From NCBI GenBank assembly GCA_022113835.1, contig JAILWY010000016.1, positions 7,843,501 through 7,907,500 of the forward strand: a stretch of DNA of 64,000 bases. Reading direction: 5' to 3'. The position numbers and the translations under genes are program-made. Origin of the DNA: Atopsyche davidsoni. Taxonomy: Eukaryota > Arthropoda > Insecta > Trichoptera > Hydrobiosidae. Shown one piece after another: positions 1 through 13,995 of the stretch. The notes under the pieces are model-generated. The model ran no database searches. It was given only the letters and a program-made list of their open reading frames with translations, and was not told the origin of the DNA. The first letter of the stretch is position 1. Each line of letters begins with the position of its first letter.

Positions 1-3000
1 ATTGTTTTAATACTCACTGCAGTGGAGACATGTTGGCACTCCATGTACAAAGACCTTTCATAATCACATTGAATTGTGAGAGCAAAAGGATCCAATGAAA
101 ATGTCAGGGATGCAAGCGGCTTAAACAAATATGGAAACTTTTGACAGAGTTCAGTTTGACATATCACATGTATTTGTTTTGTTCCATTAAAGAAAATTAT
201 AAAAAATCTAAAATTTATAGGTTTTTTTATCCATGAATTCAATGAATTTAAATAGAATTTTAATATCCTGGATGACCTGTTATAGTATTGAAATGACGTA
301 CAATGTATTTTTATACATTGAATAACACTTTCATCCCGTAATTTTTTTTGGTAGAAATCATAGTTGTAAAATTATATTAAATTCAATTATTGTGCAGTAA
401 TTTGTAAGTAATGATGATGTATAATATATAAATGTTGGCTTCAAACAATAAATTAAATATAATTAGCAAAGTTGGGATGAATTTACTAATATTTAATATT
501 TTCTTCGTGTTATTACATTCACAAGGGACGAATTTTCTTTTTCATTTAAAAACTTAGGTTCTATAATCGACAAGCGGAGAAAAAAGTAGCGAATGGCTTT
601 TTTACCCAAAATTCATTATCGTAAAAAGTTACACGTAGGTCACGTTGCGTAACCACCATCGACTTTATCGGATACAATGTTAATCTTTTACAGGTTATGT
701 TATTTTTTACGTTTAACTCAATACAATAAGTAGCTTTAATAGTTTTAAAAAAATGACTAGAGGATACCATCGTCTTAAAATTAGGCCTATATCTATTATT
801 ATTACAGATAGATTGTAGTTGGCAAGTACACATATTTGTATTTACGACCAAAATTTCACACATCTCAAATTCATTTACGAAGTTACTGTTGGAATCATAC
901 AGTATAATTCAATGAATAATTAATAATAAAGAGTGATAGTACATTTAATGCGTTTTTCAAAACCGACAATATTTGAATTCGACCAATTTGATCAAAACCT
1001 ATGTTAAGGATGGTAATTACGTTTTTTTATGTAAATTTATAAAAAATGGCGTATTTATATGATTTATTATCATTACGCTGGATACATTATCAAGTACAAC
1101 GTACAGGCTTTTTATGAAAAGGGTTAGTGGCGATAACACTATCTGATATTAGACTAAACGACCTTATAGCGAGATAGGTCATTTTAACGCGGAATAATAT
1201 AATAACTGTAGGTGGAACCACCCAACTTTTTTAACACATAATATAAATTTTCTAATGTGAAAATTTGATGTATTCTTTGAAAATTTGGTGATTATTTTTG
1301 TTCAAATTATTTCGTACTACTCTTTTAGGTTGTATTTTTTGGAAACACCATTGCAATACCAATAAGTTTCACGTAAGGCTCAGATATCTTGCCTGGAGGG
1401 TTAGTTTGTCTTCACAGATACACGATAAAAATTCACATATTCACGTGTAAGTTTTATAAGGTTTGCTAAGGTTCCTATAAATCTTTAAACCTGCATCACA
1501 GAAACTTTTTTCAGTTATCTTCTTCATTAAACCGGAAATAGCAAAAATAAATTAGGAAATCATTGGATGAATGTAGTGTATGTGATTCTTTGTACTTGTT
1601 GGTGTATTATTTTTATCTTTTTGTATTTACATACCTTCAGAGTTATGAAGTCTAAAAAAAACAAAATAATAATAAAGAAAATAGTGATGTAAATTCATAT
1701 TTAACTTACTTTGAAAACGACTCTAATGAGACAGTTTTTCATTTATATTAATTATAAATCTATAATATACCTGACAGTTTCAATTAATTTTATATTATTT
1801 TCAAAAACCAACTAAATATCATCTTATCAATCGTGCAGATTTAAATAACAAAATATTTTTTAAATTTTACTAGTAGTTCCTCAGCAGATTAATTAAGACA
1901 TTTAAACTGTACAATAAAAAACATTAAATGGAGCACAATTACAATATTGTATGTATCTCGCTTAATTTACGGTGGACCCATAAAAACTTGATATAAATGA
2001 GAACCGTTCGTCTGGCAACCCTCTTAGTTAAATTGTTTTCTTATTTCGCTTAGCGTTTCCTCCGTCCACAGCTGCTTAGTCTCGACTTGCGTAACGTTTT
2101 ATTCAGGCGCAAGTGCGCGGTCCGAGTGCGTCCAAAAGCCTATATATGGTATATTAAATAAAATATATTTATTGCGGGTTTAAATATGCAATCCATGATT
2201 TTTCGTTACTTTTTAAAAGTTTTTTGCGATAAATATTTTAAAAAATTAAATGTGTTTTGTAATCCGATGAATGTAATCTAATAGTGACCCAGTTCGCTCT
2301 AATCCAGTGAAAGGAGTTTTTTTTAATTATGAATTAATATTAAATCTTAAGGGATTCAAGAAATATTGTTTGATGAATATTAAAACGATAATCATCTAAG
2401 CTTGTCACATTTTATTATTTTATTATTTAAAAATATATATGTATATGCATACACACATGCTACACACGCAGCAATACAACTTGAAACCGATTTGTAATCA
2501 AACATTAGCGTCCATTTATTATAGGTATATAAGGCTTAATAGGTTTTATTCCTTAAATATTTCTATCCACATTTAACCAGAAAAAATTCTCTACTCATGT
2601 AAAAAAGGGTTTTTTTACACATATTTTACACTACCAAACTCAATAACGAAAATAAAGAAATCCATGTATGCTACCACCTAAGCCACATGCTGCAAGCCAC
2701 ACAACCTGAGCGCAGGATCAGGGGAACGCCACAAACCGTAAGCATAGGCCTAAGAACTATTGTAAATTAACATAAAATAAAGAATCTGGAATTTTTATTT
2801 ATTTATTTAACCGGAACTTACTGGGTCGCCACACCGCGGCAGTCCCTGCGTGCACGAGACGTATAACGGCCACGCTTTATGTATTTCGTGTTCCATCGTA
2901 TGACTTTGGTATATTAAATTCTCACTCATTGAACGAGCGCAATTTATAAAGGGCCATTCGGTGAAAAGGTGGCGGTTTTTGTGGCTAATTCTTTGGGTAA

Positions 3001-5509
3001 ACGCTGCGACTTCTATACAATATCGCTTTAACTGCAAATTACGATATAACTCTACTAATACATGTTACAGAAAATATGTATGAGAGCAAAAATATTGGGT
3101 ACTTTTTGAGGTTCTCATTATTTCAGTCGAACGCCAATAACGATTTTAATAAGTTTACTAGTCTAATTAGTTATGGGGTGAAAATATATCACGCCTCTCA
3201 AAACGATGAATGTTTCATTATGTTATTATAACAATTAATTCGGACGTACTTGTATGGTACTTGTTCGGCCAAGAATCACGTGTTTTTAAATTATTTTCCC
3301 GAGTCTTTAATTCTGGATACCAGGAAAAAGGAAAGGTTGTATGGAATTTAAAAACCATACTAATAACGTTGGTTAAAATCACAGATTAAATAAATTAGCT
3401 AAATCCTGTGTGTTTTAATTATGTTTAAGTAGAAACAAAGAAGAAATCAGAAAACTGGTATTTCAAAAGAACTATAAAAAAGTTGAGCAAAGTTTGTTTA
3501 AAAAATGCAAGCAAAAGATTAAATGCTTACATTTGACTTCAACGTCATAAAAGTTCTGAGATAAAATAGAATAAAGTTAAGAAGTTAGACTTAGTTTCGT
3601 TTATATTACAGCAAAGGAAAATTAGCAAAAGTTCGATAGAAGTGGAATCCCAAGTTTTACAACTGACAAGTGTGCAAGCTCGCTGAAGCATAAGGTGACT
3701 AGATATAGCTCCATCGTCACAGCGGGTCCGAAATAAAATTTGGGTCACGTAAGAGAAATCAGGCTAGTAAAAATATGGGCCGGAAGTAATGACCCCGCTA
3801 TGGTTGCACGAAAATATTCCAGGTTGATGATTATCATATATGCCAACTCATTTATTAAAGCCTCAACTCACGCATGGCTCTACGCAGGGCCCACGACTCT
3901 ACGCATGGCTCTACGAGCTTATTTATTTCGGGTTAAACTTGAAATGCGACAAAACACAAGGTCACTTTAACACTACGAAAATAATTCATAGATTAATTTA
4001 TAATAATTTAATTTGTATTTTTAATCTATCTAGCAATAATTCCTGTTCTTTGAATAAGATTGTTCCGGCCGCATTTTATTGGTAATCGGATGTTTACGGA
4101 TACACTTAATACATTTATTAAAAAAAACTTTAAACATATAAATTGCATCCTCGTTTGATCATGATTGATTATGACTTTAAATTTCTTCAAGATTTGAGAG
4201 ATCATATAATTAATGTTGATAAAACCGGTCATAAAAAAACGATATGCTATATCTGATTTAGAATTGAATTTATTTGGTTAAATAAATGAAAATATTTGGT
4301 ACTTTTTGTGAACACAAATTTCAGAAGACTATCTGTTTTTTTTTAAATTGATCAAAATTTACTATTTGATTTTCCTAAATATATTTTAATGTTAATTGTC
4401 TATTTAAATAAAAATGTATAGTTGATTGTTTATTTAAAAGTATGGATAGCATTTGAGTACGAAGTATGAATACAAATGTACCCATAAATCAAAGAAACAG
4501 CGAGAATCTAGTAATATTTACAAAACGTTGATTGCAATAAATCTTAAGTTATCTTCAATCATGTTAAACTGAATATTTATATTATCTAAAATTGTCATAT
4601 TTATTACCAACACAAACATCCATCAGGTATACTTTTAAAAATGTTACATTATGACTATTACCTAACAAATGGTAACTGTGTCAAACGCAGTATATATTAT
4701 TTGGAAACAAAAAGAAATAGTTATTGAACTGACAAGTATGTGGAAAGCAAATTAAAATTCTTTAAAAATAACCCATATAAATATTAATCTAAAATATTCT
4801 GACTTTGTGAAAAATTGTTGATCTCATGGCATGTTTTCGAAACACTTTAAGATATACAAAAACTTTGTGGAAATGTCTTGTCCTTGGAACATCAAATTAA
4901 AACAAGTGTTGGTAAAACTTCGAACGGAACGCGTATTACAAAGGAGGCTTTATTCAATACTGTATTCGGTAAGACTTAGCACGAATATGAAACCAAAATA
5001 GTAACTTTTATTTCATTTTCAATTCCCTTGGTGGTTGTTTATAACTTTCAAATAAAGAGGGGGAATCCGCAGTGAAGATTGCCTGCGTATATTTATATAA
5101 CTTATCAGACAATCCGGACATGGCTCTGTACAAGGCGAGCACGGCGGAAACCAAATATACAAATGGCGAAAACACCGATGGTGGCCTTGCAGCTTTTACG
5201 GCATGAGGGGGAGCCCTTTTGGCGTAAGTGAATTAGTTTCGATTAACTTCAGGTATAGTATATATAAAAAATATTTTTTTTGTTTTTCGGTGCCTTCGTC
5301 TTTTGGAGTGAATCGCCCAAAAGCGCCTTAAAGCAAAACTGACCATAATTTTTTAGTCGATTAGCTATTCATAATGTGTTTTTTTTATTTTCTTGTTTGG
5401 TTTTTATTATAATTACTTCTGAAAAATAAGATTAATTTAATGACAATCTTCAACAATATAGTAGGGGCTCTAAAAGATCCATCTCATTGCTGATATATAT
5501 TTATAATGT
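1..5509. other. AT-rich non-coding stretch
   Basis: No coding exon is supported. Slightly GC-richer patches occur at 2040-2140, 2690-2745, 2815-2880 and 5110-5225; none has a frame I trust. The direct repeat at 3870-3915 is the only structured element noted. Confidence 0.6.
3870..3915 (+). repeat. 15-bp direct repeat, 31-bp period
   Basis: ACGCATGGCTCTACG occurs at 3870-3884 and again at 3901-3915. Between them lies GCAGGGCCCACGACTCT, which partly echoes the unit (ACGACTCTACG). Confidence 0.75.
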
Positions 5510-5715
5510 TTGAAAAAGAAGACGGTGGATACCAAACAATCAGCTGCTTGCTTCCAGGCTATCATGCCAAGCCCCAATAAGGCAGCTGATAATATCCCGT
5601 TTAGATCTCCTTATAATCAGTGGTTCGTGGCTGGCAGCCGTTCTTTAAATATAGACATAAGCGGACCACCCGCCGGCATCCGCGCCTATCGATTTGCAGA
5701 GCAAACCGTTAGTCG

Positions 5716-5723
5716 TGACGTCA
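5716..5723. promoter_or_regulatory. CRE palindrome in a 12-bp palindrome
   Basis: TGACGTCA inside CGTGACGTCACG, the consensus full site for CREB/ATF bZIP factors. It lies in a GC-richer stretch (5510-5800) that stays open for 96 codons on the plus strand without resembling a protein. Confidence 0.45.
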
Positions 5724-5800
5724 CGGCGGTACTGGCCGGGGCTGTTAGGTTACATTATTATGCGGTCAGGTGTCCACGGATACAACCCGATGTTAATTAA

Positions 5801-7269
5801 GGTAAATTTAACATATTTTAATCAAATCATATTCAAATTGAATTGCAGAGAGATTGCTAATTAATATATTAAATTTTAACAGTTCATTTGTACTACTCGA
5901 CGTACATTCATAAATCTATCATTTCACCCTTGTGAATAAACAAATAAATTGAAAATGAACTTAGCGATTTAAATTAAAAAATATATACATTTAAAGTAGA
6001 GTTGTAAAATAAATGCTATGCTTTGAGACGATCGGTATTTAAATAAACATAAATATCAGAATATTAATGGCAATTAATACTTTCTATAACCGTAAAGCAA
6101 ACATTAAATCATTGATGGTATAAACGCGAATTTTTATAGTACAAAAAAATTAAGAATTTATGTGCGTATATATTTTTTGATTGATTTCAGAAATAACGAA
6201 ATAAGGCTTTAGCTATCACGATAATCAACTATATCTGCGTTCAATACAAAATAACATTATATTATTTTAATAATGTTATAGTTTTTTGCAACAGCGTTAA
6301 AGTAATATTACGCAATTGAAATAAAAGAATTGTGGTATATTAGAAACAAAATATTTAAAAAAGAATAAAATAAAATTTACGACTGTTAGGACTAATTATG
6401 TTGGAACACAGCACTTTCATCTTAATTATTTTATAAAGAAAATAAAACGAGATGAAAGCTTCTGGAGCATGTCCAATATCTGCAAATGACGGAGGAAACG
6501 TTTTTGGGCGTGGGACTTAAAATATGACAAATCTGGGGGTAATTACGAGCAAGACATTCATATATGTCACAACGCATTTAAGTTTACATTGTATTCAAAC
6601 AGAGGATTCTTGAAAAAATAATATAATAAAACTTATTATGAAATTAATTGACGTGTTTGGTTAAAAAATAAGAAAAACGATTTTGGCAGTGAGGCTAACG
6701 CTTTTTGGCATATCATTATTTGTTTTATTTATCTACTGACTGTAGGAATTACATAAGTATAAATAATTATAAAATGATTATACATTATTGCGAGAAAACC
6801 TCCGAGGCCCAAATAAGTTATTAACAAGATTAATGGAAATCTCAAAAGACAGTTGTTATTTGAATTGCTTGTTTATAAAGCAAAAAAGATGCAAATAAAA
6901 ATACTGTGTGAAAAAAAAAAGCACTAGAAACGAGAGTAATATAAAAGAAGATTTAAATATTTCAACAGACCTTTTAAAAAGCCGCCTACACACGCGGCCA
7001 TCAATTTGCAATTAACTAATTAATACTATCTCTTTATTTTGGGTGTTTGTTTAATGGCTTTGCTTAATTAAATAACGTGAAAGATGACGCTTCAGTTGTC
7101 AGTAGTGTCGCAGCGGATATAGAGAGCCGTATTAATAATTTATAAATAATTAAATATGTATTGTATAAAAATATTATTACATCTAGTAAAGGCTCTATAT
7201 CACAATTTTCCATTTATCGTAAAAGCTGAGTTGATTCCGTGTAATTGATGTAAAAATAATGTAAAACAA
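5801..7269. other. AT-rich non-coding stretch
   Basis: Nothing beyond the hairpin at 6252-6280. Confidence 0.6.
6252..6280. repeat. Perfect 10-bp AT-rich inverted repeat
   Basis: ATAACATTAT (6252-6261) and ATAATGTTAT (6271-6280) with a 9-nt loop. In sequence this AT-rich some such hairpins are expected by chance. Confidence 0.5.
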
Positions 7270-7570
7270 ATCCGTCAAAAGCCGAATCCGCAAAGCTCTC
7301 ACAACAGCCAGTCAATAGAAGCTTTTCCCTGTTGTCACGTGAACGAGTGTGGGCCGGAATCAGCTGTCCAACAATTCAATCTCAAATATGATTTTCCACC
7401 TTCATAATATCCGACGCGCCCCGAATAAATCCGAAAGTACACGAGGCCGACCTTTCCACGCATCACAGATCAAACTGTATGAGATACTCCCTGAAAACGG
7501 GACCTCCAGCCCGTGGTTCGCAAGAACTTCAAAAATATTTATTGAACCACGTTCGCACTTTTTGCAGAAG
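7270..7570. other. Moderately GC-rich stretch
   Basis: Carries TTGTCACGTGAACG (E-box near 7335), CCGACGCGCCCCG and GGGACCTCCAGCCCG. The 78-codon plus-strand frame is not protein-like to my eye. Confidence 0.3.
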
Positions 7571-8090
7571 CGAAGTTCGATATGAGTATTTTTATTAAAC
7601 TCAACTTGTTTAATATCCAGCGTAGCTAGAACTTTGCAGTGTGAATTTAATTCGATAGTATATATTTTTTGGCACCTCTCAAATGCTGAATTTAAATAAT
7701 TATGTCATAGGCAGAAAATATGAAAATATAACTTACATAAACAGATTTGTAACATTTCATATTTATATTGGTGTTAACAATATACTCTTACGTCAATAGG
7801 AAGTTTTCGCATTGCAGCTCATAACCAGAATGGGTCTTGCTGCTTCTAAAGTATATTATAATAATTCAATTCAATAAGTTAAGTGAAAATAATTATTCCG
7901 ATATTTCAGTCGTTCAGGTTTTTCATACGGAATCTAGCATCCGAGGGTTTCTCCATCCAATCACTTAAAATACCAATTCAATTTTACTCTCAAGACTGTC
8001 GGACGCTTTGAATCGATATAATGCACACATTTCGATTAGGATACTCTCTTGAATATAAAATTACACCTAATAGTCGTGTGCAGTCTGAGA

Positions 8091-8401
8091 TTTCTTCTTC
8101 ATTGGGTGCCTCTCTTCAGAGGAGGTTGGCGACCATTTCACTAAGCATATACTCACGCTAAGCCAGTGTTCATGGTTTTCTAAGGAGAAAATAGTGTAGT
8201 GGGGCCTTGAATCCTTTTACACCGCAATTTTATATTATTTCTGCTACCCAATAGCATTATTACAAAGCTCTGGCGCTTAGATCTGATACTCCTTCTGCAG
8301 CAAGCTACAGAAACAATATCAGGAGCTCCCCCACCTCGACAAGGTACATTCAGAGCACACCCCTTAATAATTGTTCCAAGTCTACTACTCAATTACCGAT
8401 C
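8091..8401 (+). repeat. Dispersed repeat family, longest copy
   Basis: This is the most complete copy of an interspersed repeat seen four times in the window. It opens with TTCTTCTTC, continues through the GGAGGTTGGCGACCAT core and a TTCTAAGGAGAAAATAGT segment, and has ACACCGCAATTTTATATT near 8220. It then has TTAGATCTGATACTCCTTCT near 8278 and ends around TTACCGATC. The first 58 bases match the copy at 15165 at about 50 positions. The second half matches the reverse-strand copy at 30405-30640. A frame reading RSDTPxAA is shared with that copy, hinting at coding ancestry. Family unknown; a transposon fragment is the likely origin. Confidence 0.8.
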
Positions 8402-8545
8402 TTTTACACACGCTCAGGTTACAGAGATAGCGGAGAGATTTAGTTAATATATATTATAAAAAAATTAATACAGTAAAACAAATAGAACAGGACTTTGAGA
8501 CATTTATTATGTAAAATATTAAAGTGCATTTGATATTCAACATTA

Positions 8546-8578
8546 ATATTCTACATTGACATTAATAATGTAGAATAT
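8546..8578. repeat. Perfect 12-bp inverted repeat
   Basis: Arms ATATTCTACATT (8546-8557) and AATGTAGAATAT (8567-8578) flank a 9-base loop. The hairpin is bracketed by AAAGTGCATTTGAT (8521) and AAAGGTGCATTTGAT (8579), a near-perfect direct repeat. It sits between the dispersed repeat and the TA tract and may be the remnant of a small foldback element. Confidence 0.7.
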
Positions 8579-8612
8579 AAAGGTGCATTTGATGGCCAAT
8601 AGTTAGGTTAGG

Positions 8613-8613
<1 letters not shown>

Positions 8614-8683
<70 letters not shown>
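8614..8683. repeat. (TA)n microsatellite, 35 units
   Basis: An uninterrupted run of TA dinucleotides 70 bp long, the longest simple repeat in the window. It is preceded by TTAGGTTAGGTTA, which resembles two and a half insect telomeric TTAGG units but is too short to mean more. Confidence 0.97.
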
Positions 8684-8684
<1 letters not shown>

Positions 8685-8860
8685 GCGGGTATACGTGAAA
8701 TAAAATATAAATGTTGCATTTAGTGTCCACTGTGTGGGGGCGCGACAGTTTATCACCTGAGCCGGGGGTCCGCGACGTGACAAAGGTTAAGTGCCGAGCA
8801 CTCTGACCAATACAAGGCCGGGGTTTTTTTTTAAAAGGTCCTCTCGCATGTCACCGGTGA
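8684..8860. other. GC-richer patch after the TA tract
   Basis: The patch holds GTGGGGGCGCGACAG, GAGCCGGGGGTCCGCGACG and a TTTTTTTTTAAAA run. It has no open frame I would support and no recognised motif cluster. It could be a regulatory or repeat fragment. Confidence 0.35.
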
Positions 8861-11084
8861 TATTTCAAAAATCTAGAATAACCGTGTGTACCTGCAAGTG
8901 AGAAATAACGCCTCGTAAAAGTTTATCTCCTCGCTTTTATGGTGACCCGGCACAGCCTGGTCTCTAATTCCACGTCGAAAATGTAAATTTAGATTGAAGA
9001 TTGAATTATAGACGGGAGAATTATCTTTTGTCGATTGAAGATTTGATTCACTTTTGGTATCATTTTTTTTTATAATCGTAAAGATTGATGTTTTTACATA
9101 TACTTCAAGCAATGCCTTCAAATGTTTATCAAAAAAATAAAAATGAATATATATTAATTATATAATAGTATTACCCATCCACGAAAATAAATAGTCTGTT
9201 ATAATAAATAAAGCTATAATATATCGAATAGAGTTTTTGCTCGTCAAAATTACCAATTAAATGTAAACTTTCAAACATTTTTTTAACAATCATACTAAAA
9301 TGAAATATTGTATATTTTAATGTCCTAAGCCAGAAAATAATAAAATACTTAAAAGAGTATTTTGAACTCCTACATTATGTTCAGGCCCCATAACAAAATG
9401 GGAGGTTTGCTCGTCAAAACCGAATGCAGTTATCATTCCCGAATCTCCATTACTGTGAAAAGCTCAACCGCTGGATTTTAATGGCAGTAAAGTTTTAAGT
9501 GTCGGCTTTTTACGACATTTCATACAATAATGTCTAAAACGGGCGCACCCCTCACAGGGTGACTCACTTGTTGCAAGTGCAGAGAAAACCCCTAAATAAT
9601 TATTTGAACTTGCAACATACTTAGGTACAATATTGGCCGAAACCTAAACTATCAATTCAACTCTGGTCAGCATAAAGATACTATATGCAACTAGAAAGGC
9701 TTTGATTGGCACAACATAGTAAGATCAGCATATCTTTACCTACAAGATTTATATAGTTGATTTCTCTAAACAGTAATTGGCGACAATAGTTTAATTTTAA
9801 TGGATGAAAAATATAATTTTCATATAACTATACGAAAACCAGTATGAAAGAAAGTAAAATCTATAGAATTACGATACAATCATGCGCAAAGATTGCGTTG
9901 TAATCCAATCCAATACACGAATGTGAAAGTATTAGTGTAAAAACCCGCCAGTTATATCAAATTTAATTATGTACTAAACATACAAAATCATTTCATTATG
10001 GACCAGGTAATAAATCTGAAACAGACTATACAGCCAGTCACTTTAGGCTGTAATTTTCTTACAAGTCCTTAGCATCTGGCTGGCGTTTAACGTCGATATT
10101 TCATTCTGGAGAAGTACACAAATACCCGACATTTTCCGATACTAATGCGCGAAATTACGAATTTTCATTGAAGGCACATTAAACAGTCGCTAATGACCGA
10201 GAAATAAAACTTTTGAATACCTCCCGAGCTTGTATTTCAAGTATTTTGCTTAATGAATACACGCAGGTACAATGTTATGTAACTATGTTGAACTTGGAGT
10301 TAGTTTTTTTGCTCTTGTAAAACTTCTTTACTATTTTCTGAATAGATTTTTAAGCGCTGAATTTATATGGTTGCCGACCTTGTGGGAAAAAGTGCTAATT
10401 TCATTTTAACTACGATTAATCATAGAGAAATAATGAATTGAAATTTACTTAATTAGAGTACAGACATTACTTTGAGAAACGAGCAATAAAATGAATCAAC
10501 GTTAATACTCCTGATAAGTAAATTCATATTAAAATTATGCAAGGACTCACAGGGCTTAATTTATCCCCAATTCAGCAAAATAGATTCAATAATAAAGAAT
10601 GCATGAATAATATATTTATATTTTACATTCACGTGTATTTAATAAATATGACTGTATTCGATTGTATTATAAAATAAAAGTTTTTGCATTAAAAAAGCAT
10701 TGCGATTTGAATGCTGAAATGAATGAAATCGCTTCGATATAAGATATAATATATAAAAAAAATAGTTTTAATTGAATGATAATAGTTATTAATTACTTTA
10801 ACAATATTTTTTTCACTTGAGTTTACACGACAAAAGAAATTAGTTTGATGGCAAAATACCATTTAAAATCAATTTACTAAATTTGTAATTGTTATATTAC
10901 CATACTCGTAGTGCTTTGTAATACAATTACTATTTCAAAAATATAAACACATTTGATCCACGGGCACTCTGCATATTTTACATATTTCACACTGAAATTC
11001 TTTCACACTCAAAAATGTAAAATACTAAATCATCCCCAGCATTCTTCGGAAAGTCGATAGGTCTTGAAAAGCGCCTGAAGAAAA
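8861..11084. other. AT-rich non-coding stretch
   Basis: A minus-strand frame at 8873-9121 is AT-driven. A patch near 9540-9600 (CACCCCTCACAGGGTGACTC) is slightly richer in GC. I see nothing I can name. Confidence 0.55.
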
Positions 11085-11280
11085 AATGAACGCAAATATG
11101 GGAGCCTCAATGGTCCGGGCTGAGAGCTCTGCACACGGGAGAAGACTAATCCTTCGGCGGGTGTCAGGAGACAAAAAAGGGTAGACGCTGAAATGACTGC
11201 TGCTGTAAAGCCTCGCGAGGCGTGGGGCGTCTGAGACCTCTACATGTATTGTGCGGAGAGGACGCGTTATAAATAGAAAG
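11085..11280. other. GC-rich island
   Basis: CCTTCGGCGGGTGTCAGGAG and AAGCCTCGCGAGGCGTGGGG, the latter with GCCTCGCGAGGC as a perfect 12-bp palindrome. No open frame stands out. Confidence 0.42.
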
Positions 11281-13734
11281 GTTCCATTGTGAACACAAGA
11301 GAATATTGTATCGTAATGTTTATTTTGGATATATTATCAATATATTATGAGATGCTAAGATTAGACATTGAAAGAGAGCTTTGGTGTATGATGATAAGAA
11401 TTTTTCGTTTTCGTGTTGAATCATTGAGTAAATTTAGATAGTGAAATTTAGATACCTTAGAAGGCAACTAATTGAATAAAAATAAGTTAGTATGTATAAG
11501 GTGCACAATACGTTTAATTTAAATAAGTGTTTAGTATGTGCTATATTTCAAGAAGTCATTTCAATATAACATGTACTAGATATCTCCGATTTTTTTTGTT
11601 TTACTTAGGAATTGCGGCACAATATATTATTTTGAATACTTGCTTTAAAATTCCTATTAAATGGTTAAAAAGCATAGGATCGATATCTGACTTTAAATTA
11701 TAACAGTATCCTAATTATAGTGTTAGAATAATGCTGTTTAGAGTAAAATTAAGGTAGATATAACATTATTTATTAATTTGAATTTATAAAAATATATGTA
11801 CTTAATTAAAATTTATTTTACTTTCATAATGATTAGTAATCCTGTAGATTTATAACAGTGTCAGTAGAAATGGTTGTCGTATTTTTTTCCCGTCGAAGAG
11901 AAGACTCCAGTGAATAATTAATGCAAAACGTGTTTTAAGAAAATCCTATCGTGAAAGGTTGGTTATTTATTGTTCAATTAGTCAAGGCATCGCTTTTCCG
12001 GCGTGGAAAATGAAAGGAAAACGGCCAGCCGAGCGTAAACTGAGAAGGATTCAAATATAAAAATGATATTTCAAATTTGTTCAAAATATAAATCACAAAT
12101 AGGTTTTCTCTGTATTTTTTGCAATATCCGCTTTGTGTGAGCAAAACGCGTTTTGTCGATTTGTGTTATTTACTTTTAATTGATAAAAATTCAATTTTAA
12201 AATTTTGGATTAAATAATACTTTTTTAATTTTATTTTTACTGGATTATATAATAATGATGATTCCAATTTGTTGATGAATAGTTTGTTTTTTTACTGTAG
12301 TATTTATATAATTGTTTAGGATTTGTGTGACCTACGATGTCTACAACGGAACTAAATGCGTCTAAAGATGGATGATCGACAACGATTTCAATATGACGTC
12401 CGCAAAAGTTGTTTATTTCAAACCGTGAAACTAAATATACAATAAATGTTTCAATACAAATGTGAAGAGTGCTTGAATTTATATAAAGTCAGGCACAAAA
12501 AAGCTTCAAAACTGTGTTTCCCCGCTACTAAGGAAATTAAGGTCATAATGAAATCTAGTCGTTTTCTATATATATCATTTTTATACCATAAGAACAAATA
12601 TCCTCAAGCAATAGTCACGTAAAATCGATACCAATGTAAATTCATAAATATAATAAAGTAACTATTTCGTTACGTTTTCAATAATAGGGAAAAAATGGCA
12701 CGTGTCTGTTGGCAGATATAAAAAAAATACGTTGTATTCACTTATTTGAACTTTCAATATAGTGATAACCTTTCAAAATATAATATATTGGCGATAGCGA
12801 AGATCCATTATACTTCAAATAGTCGAGTAAGATATAATATGATTATACTGCGTAAAAAAATACCTCTTGTGTTACATAGAATTAACCAGTTCTGCATTTA
12901 TATTGAAACGTACTCAGTTTTATCTTTAAAATGGTTTGAAAACAGTTTTTAAATGACAAAAATAAAATGTACGACTTTTTATTATTTTTCAAACTATGAT
13001 TGTATTACGATTAGTTTCTCGGAATGTACGAGAGCTAATCGTGAATTTTGCAGGTAGTAATCAAACCCTTGTGGCTTATCGTTCTCTAAGACTAAATTGG
13101 TTTAACGTTATATATTTTCAGATTTATTAGTGATTTTTCAAATTTGAATACAACCAAAGAAAGAGGGTAGCTCTAATCAGGCTATTTAGATAAACCATAA
13201 TTTTATCATACAACTATGGGTTATGTTGTATATGTTTTGAAAGGAAATATGCAGTCGAGCCTTGTTTGGAGCTCGCGTTAGGCACAGCAATGCTTTTCTT
13301 GTGGGTTATAAAAAACCGCACCGTGAAGTTAACACTTTAAGTCGATGCGCCATTTGGTGTCACGTAAGTCTACCGGTTAGTATAATTTACTAAGTTTTAA
13401 TAAGGAAACTTCCAGCAAGTTTCACTTTGTACGGCTGCCTATCCAATCCGGCGGTATAATTTTGTTTGTTTTAAACACTGGAATGTTCACTTTCGTACAC
13501 AGGATTCCCTGTCTTTGTTGCAAACATTTAAATCATGCATCATTTTACTCTTGCAAAAAATTTAATTTATTTATATATACGATGGTTAAGCATCAAGGTT
13601 CTGTAGTGACAGTGCAAGTATAAAACACGGAGTTGTGTGTAATGCAAGTATAATAAACATGTATATGTACTGTGAACTCATGCCTACACGGAAATGATAA
13701 AAAAAATACAACATAACACGTGTGTGTAGGTTGC
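11281..13734. other. AT-rich non-coding stretch
   Basis: Long A and T runs and isolated GC words only (for example CGGCGTGGAAAATG near 11999 and a GCGCCATTTGG at about 13347). No supported gene. Confidence 0.55.
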
Positions 13735-13995
13735 CGTCATTTTACCAGGAGGGCATGACGCGATAAAGGTGTTTATGGGCAAGTCGCGGCGTGCAGTTTC
13801 CACAACCCTTATCGGCTGGCCCCGCCCCCGGGCTCTCGCGGTGACAGATGACTACCAAGAGCGCAGACAGACGCGGTGGTGTAGCGTGTAGCGTGTAGCA
13901 GGTAAAACTACCCTCTCCGCACCGCCTCCCCGGGCGGTATGTGCTCCTGATACATTGCGGTCGGGCTCGGAGGGATTCGCTGTCAGTGTGAGAAT
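13735..13995. promoter_or_regulatory. GC-rich island with GC box, possible promoter
   Basis: GGCCCCGCCCCCGGGC (near 13819) is an Sp1/KLF-type GC box. The 7-base unit GCGTGTA is repeated near 13875 and is followed by CAGGTAAAA, which could be a splice donor. TCAGT at 13983 matches an arthropod initiator and is followed by an AT-rich run. No downstream exon was found, so a promoter is only a possibility. Confidence 0.28.

Noticed and set aside
3709..3730. GTGACTAGAT resembling the miR-279 seed
   Set aside because: The match stops after about 9 bases and no hairpin surrounds it.
5163..5233. ATG with 22 codons running into CGTAAGTG, possible first exon
   Set aside because: Only a short frame and a donor-like word; no promoter, conserved residues or downstream exon to support it.
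8603..8615. TTAGGTTAGGTTA as telomeric repeat
   Set aside because: Only two and a half units; too short to indicate telomere or telomere-targeted insertion.
13983..13995. TCAGT initiator as a definite transcription start
   Set aside because: The 5-base word is common; no downstream promoter element or exon could be tied to it.
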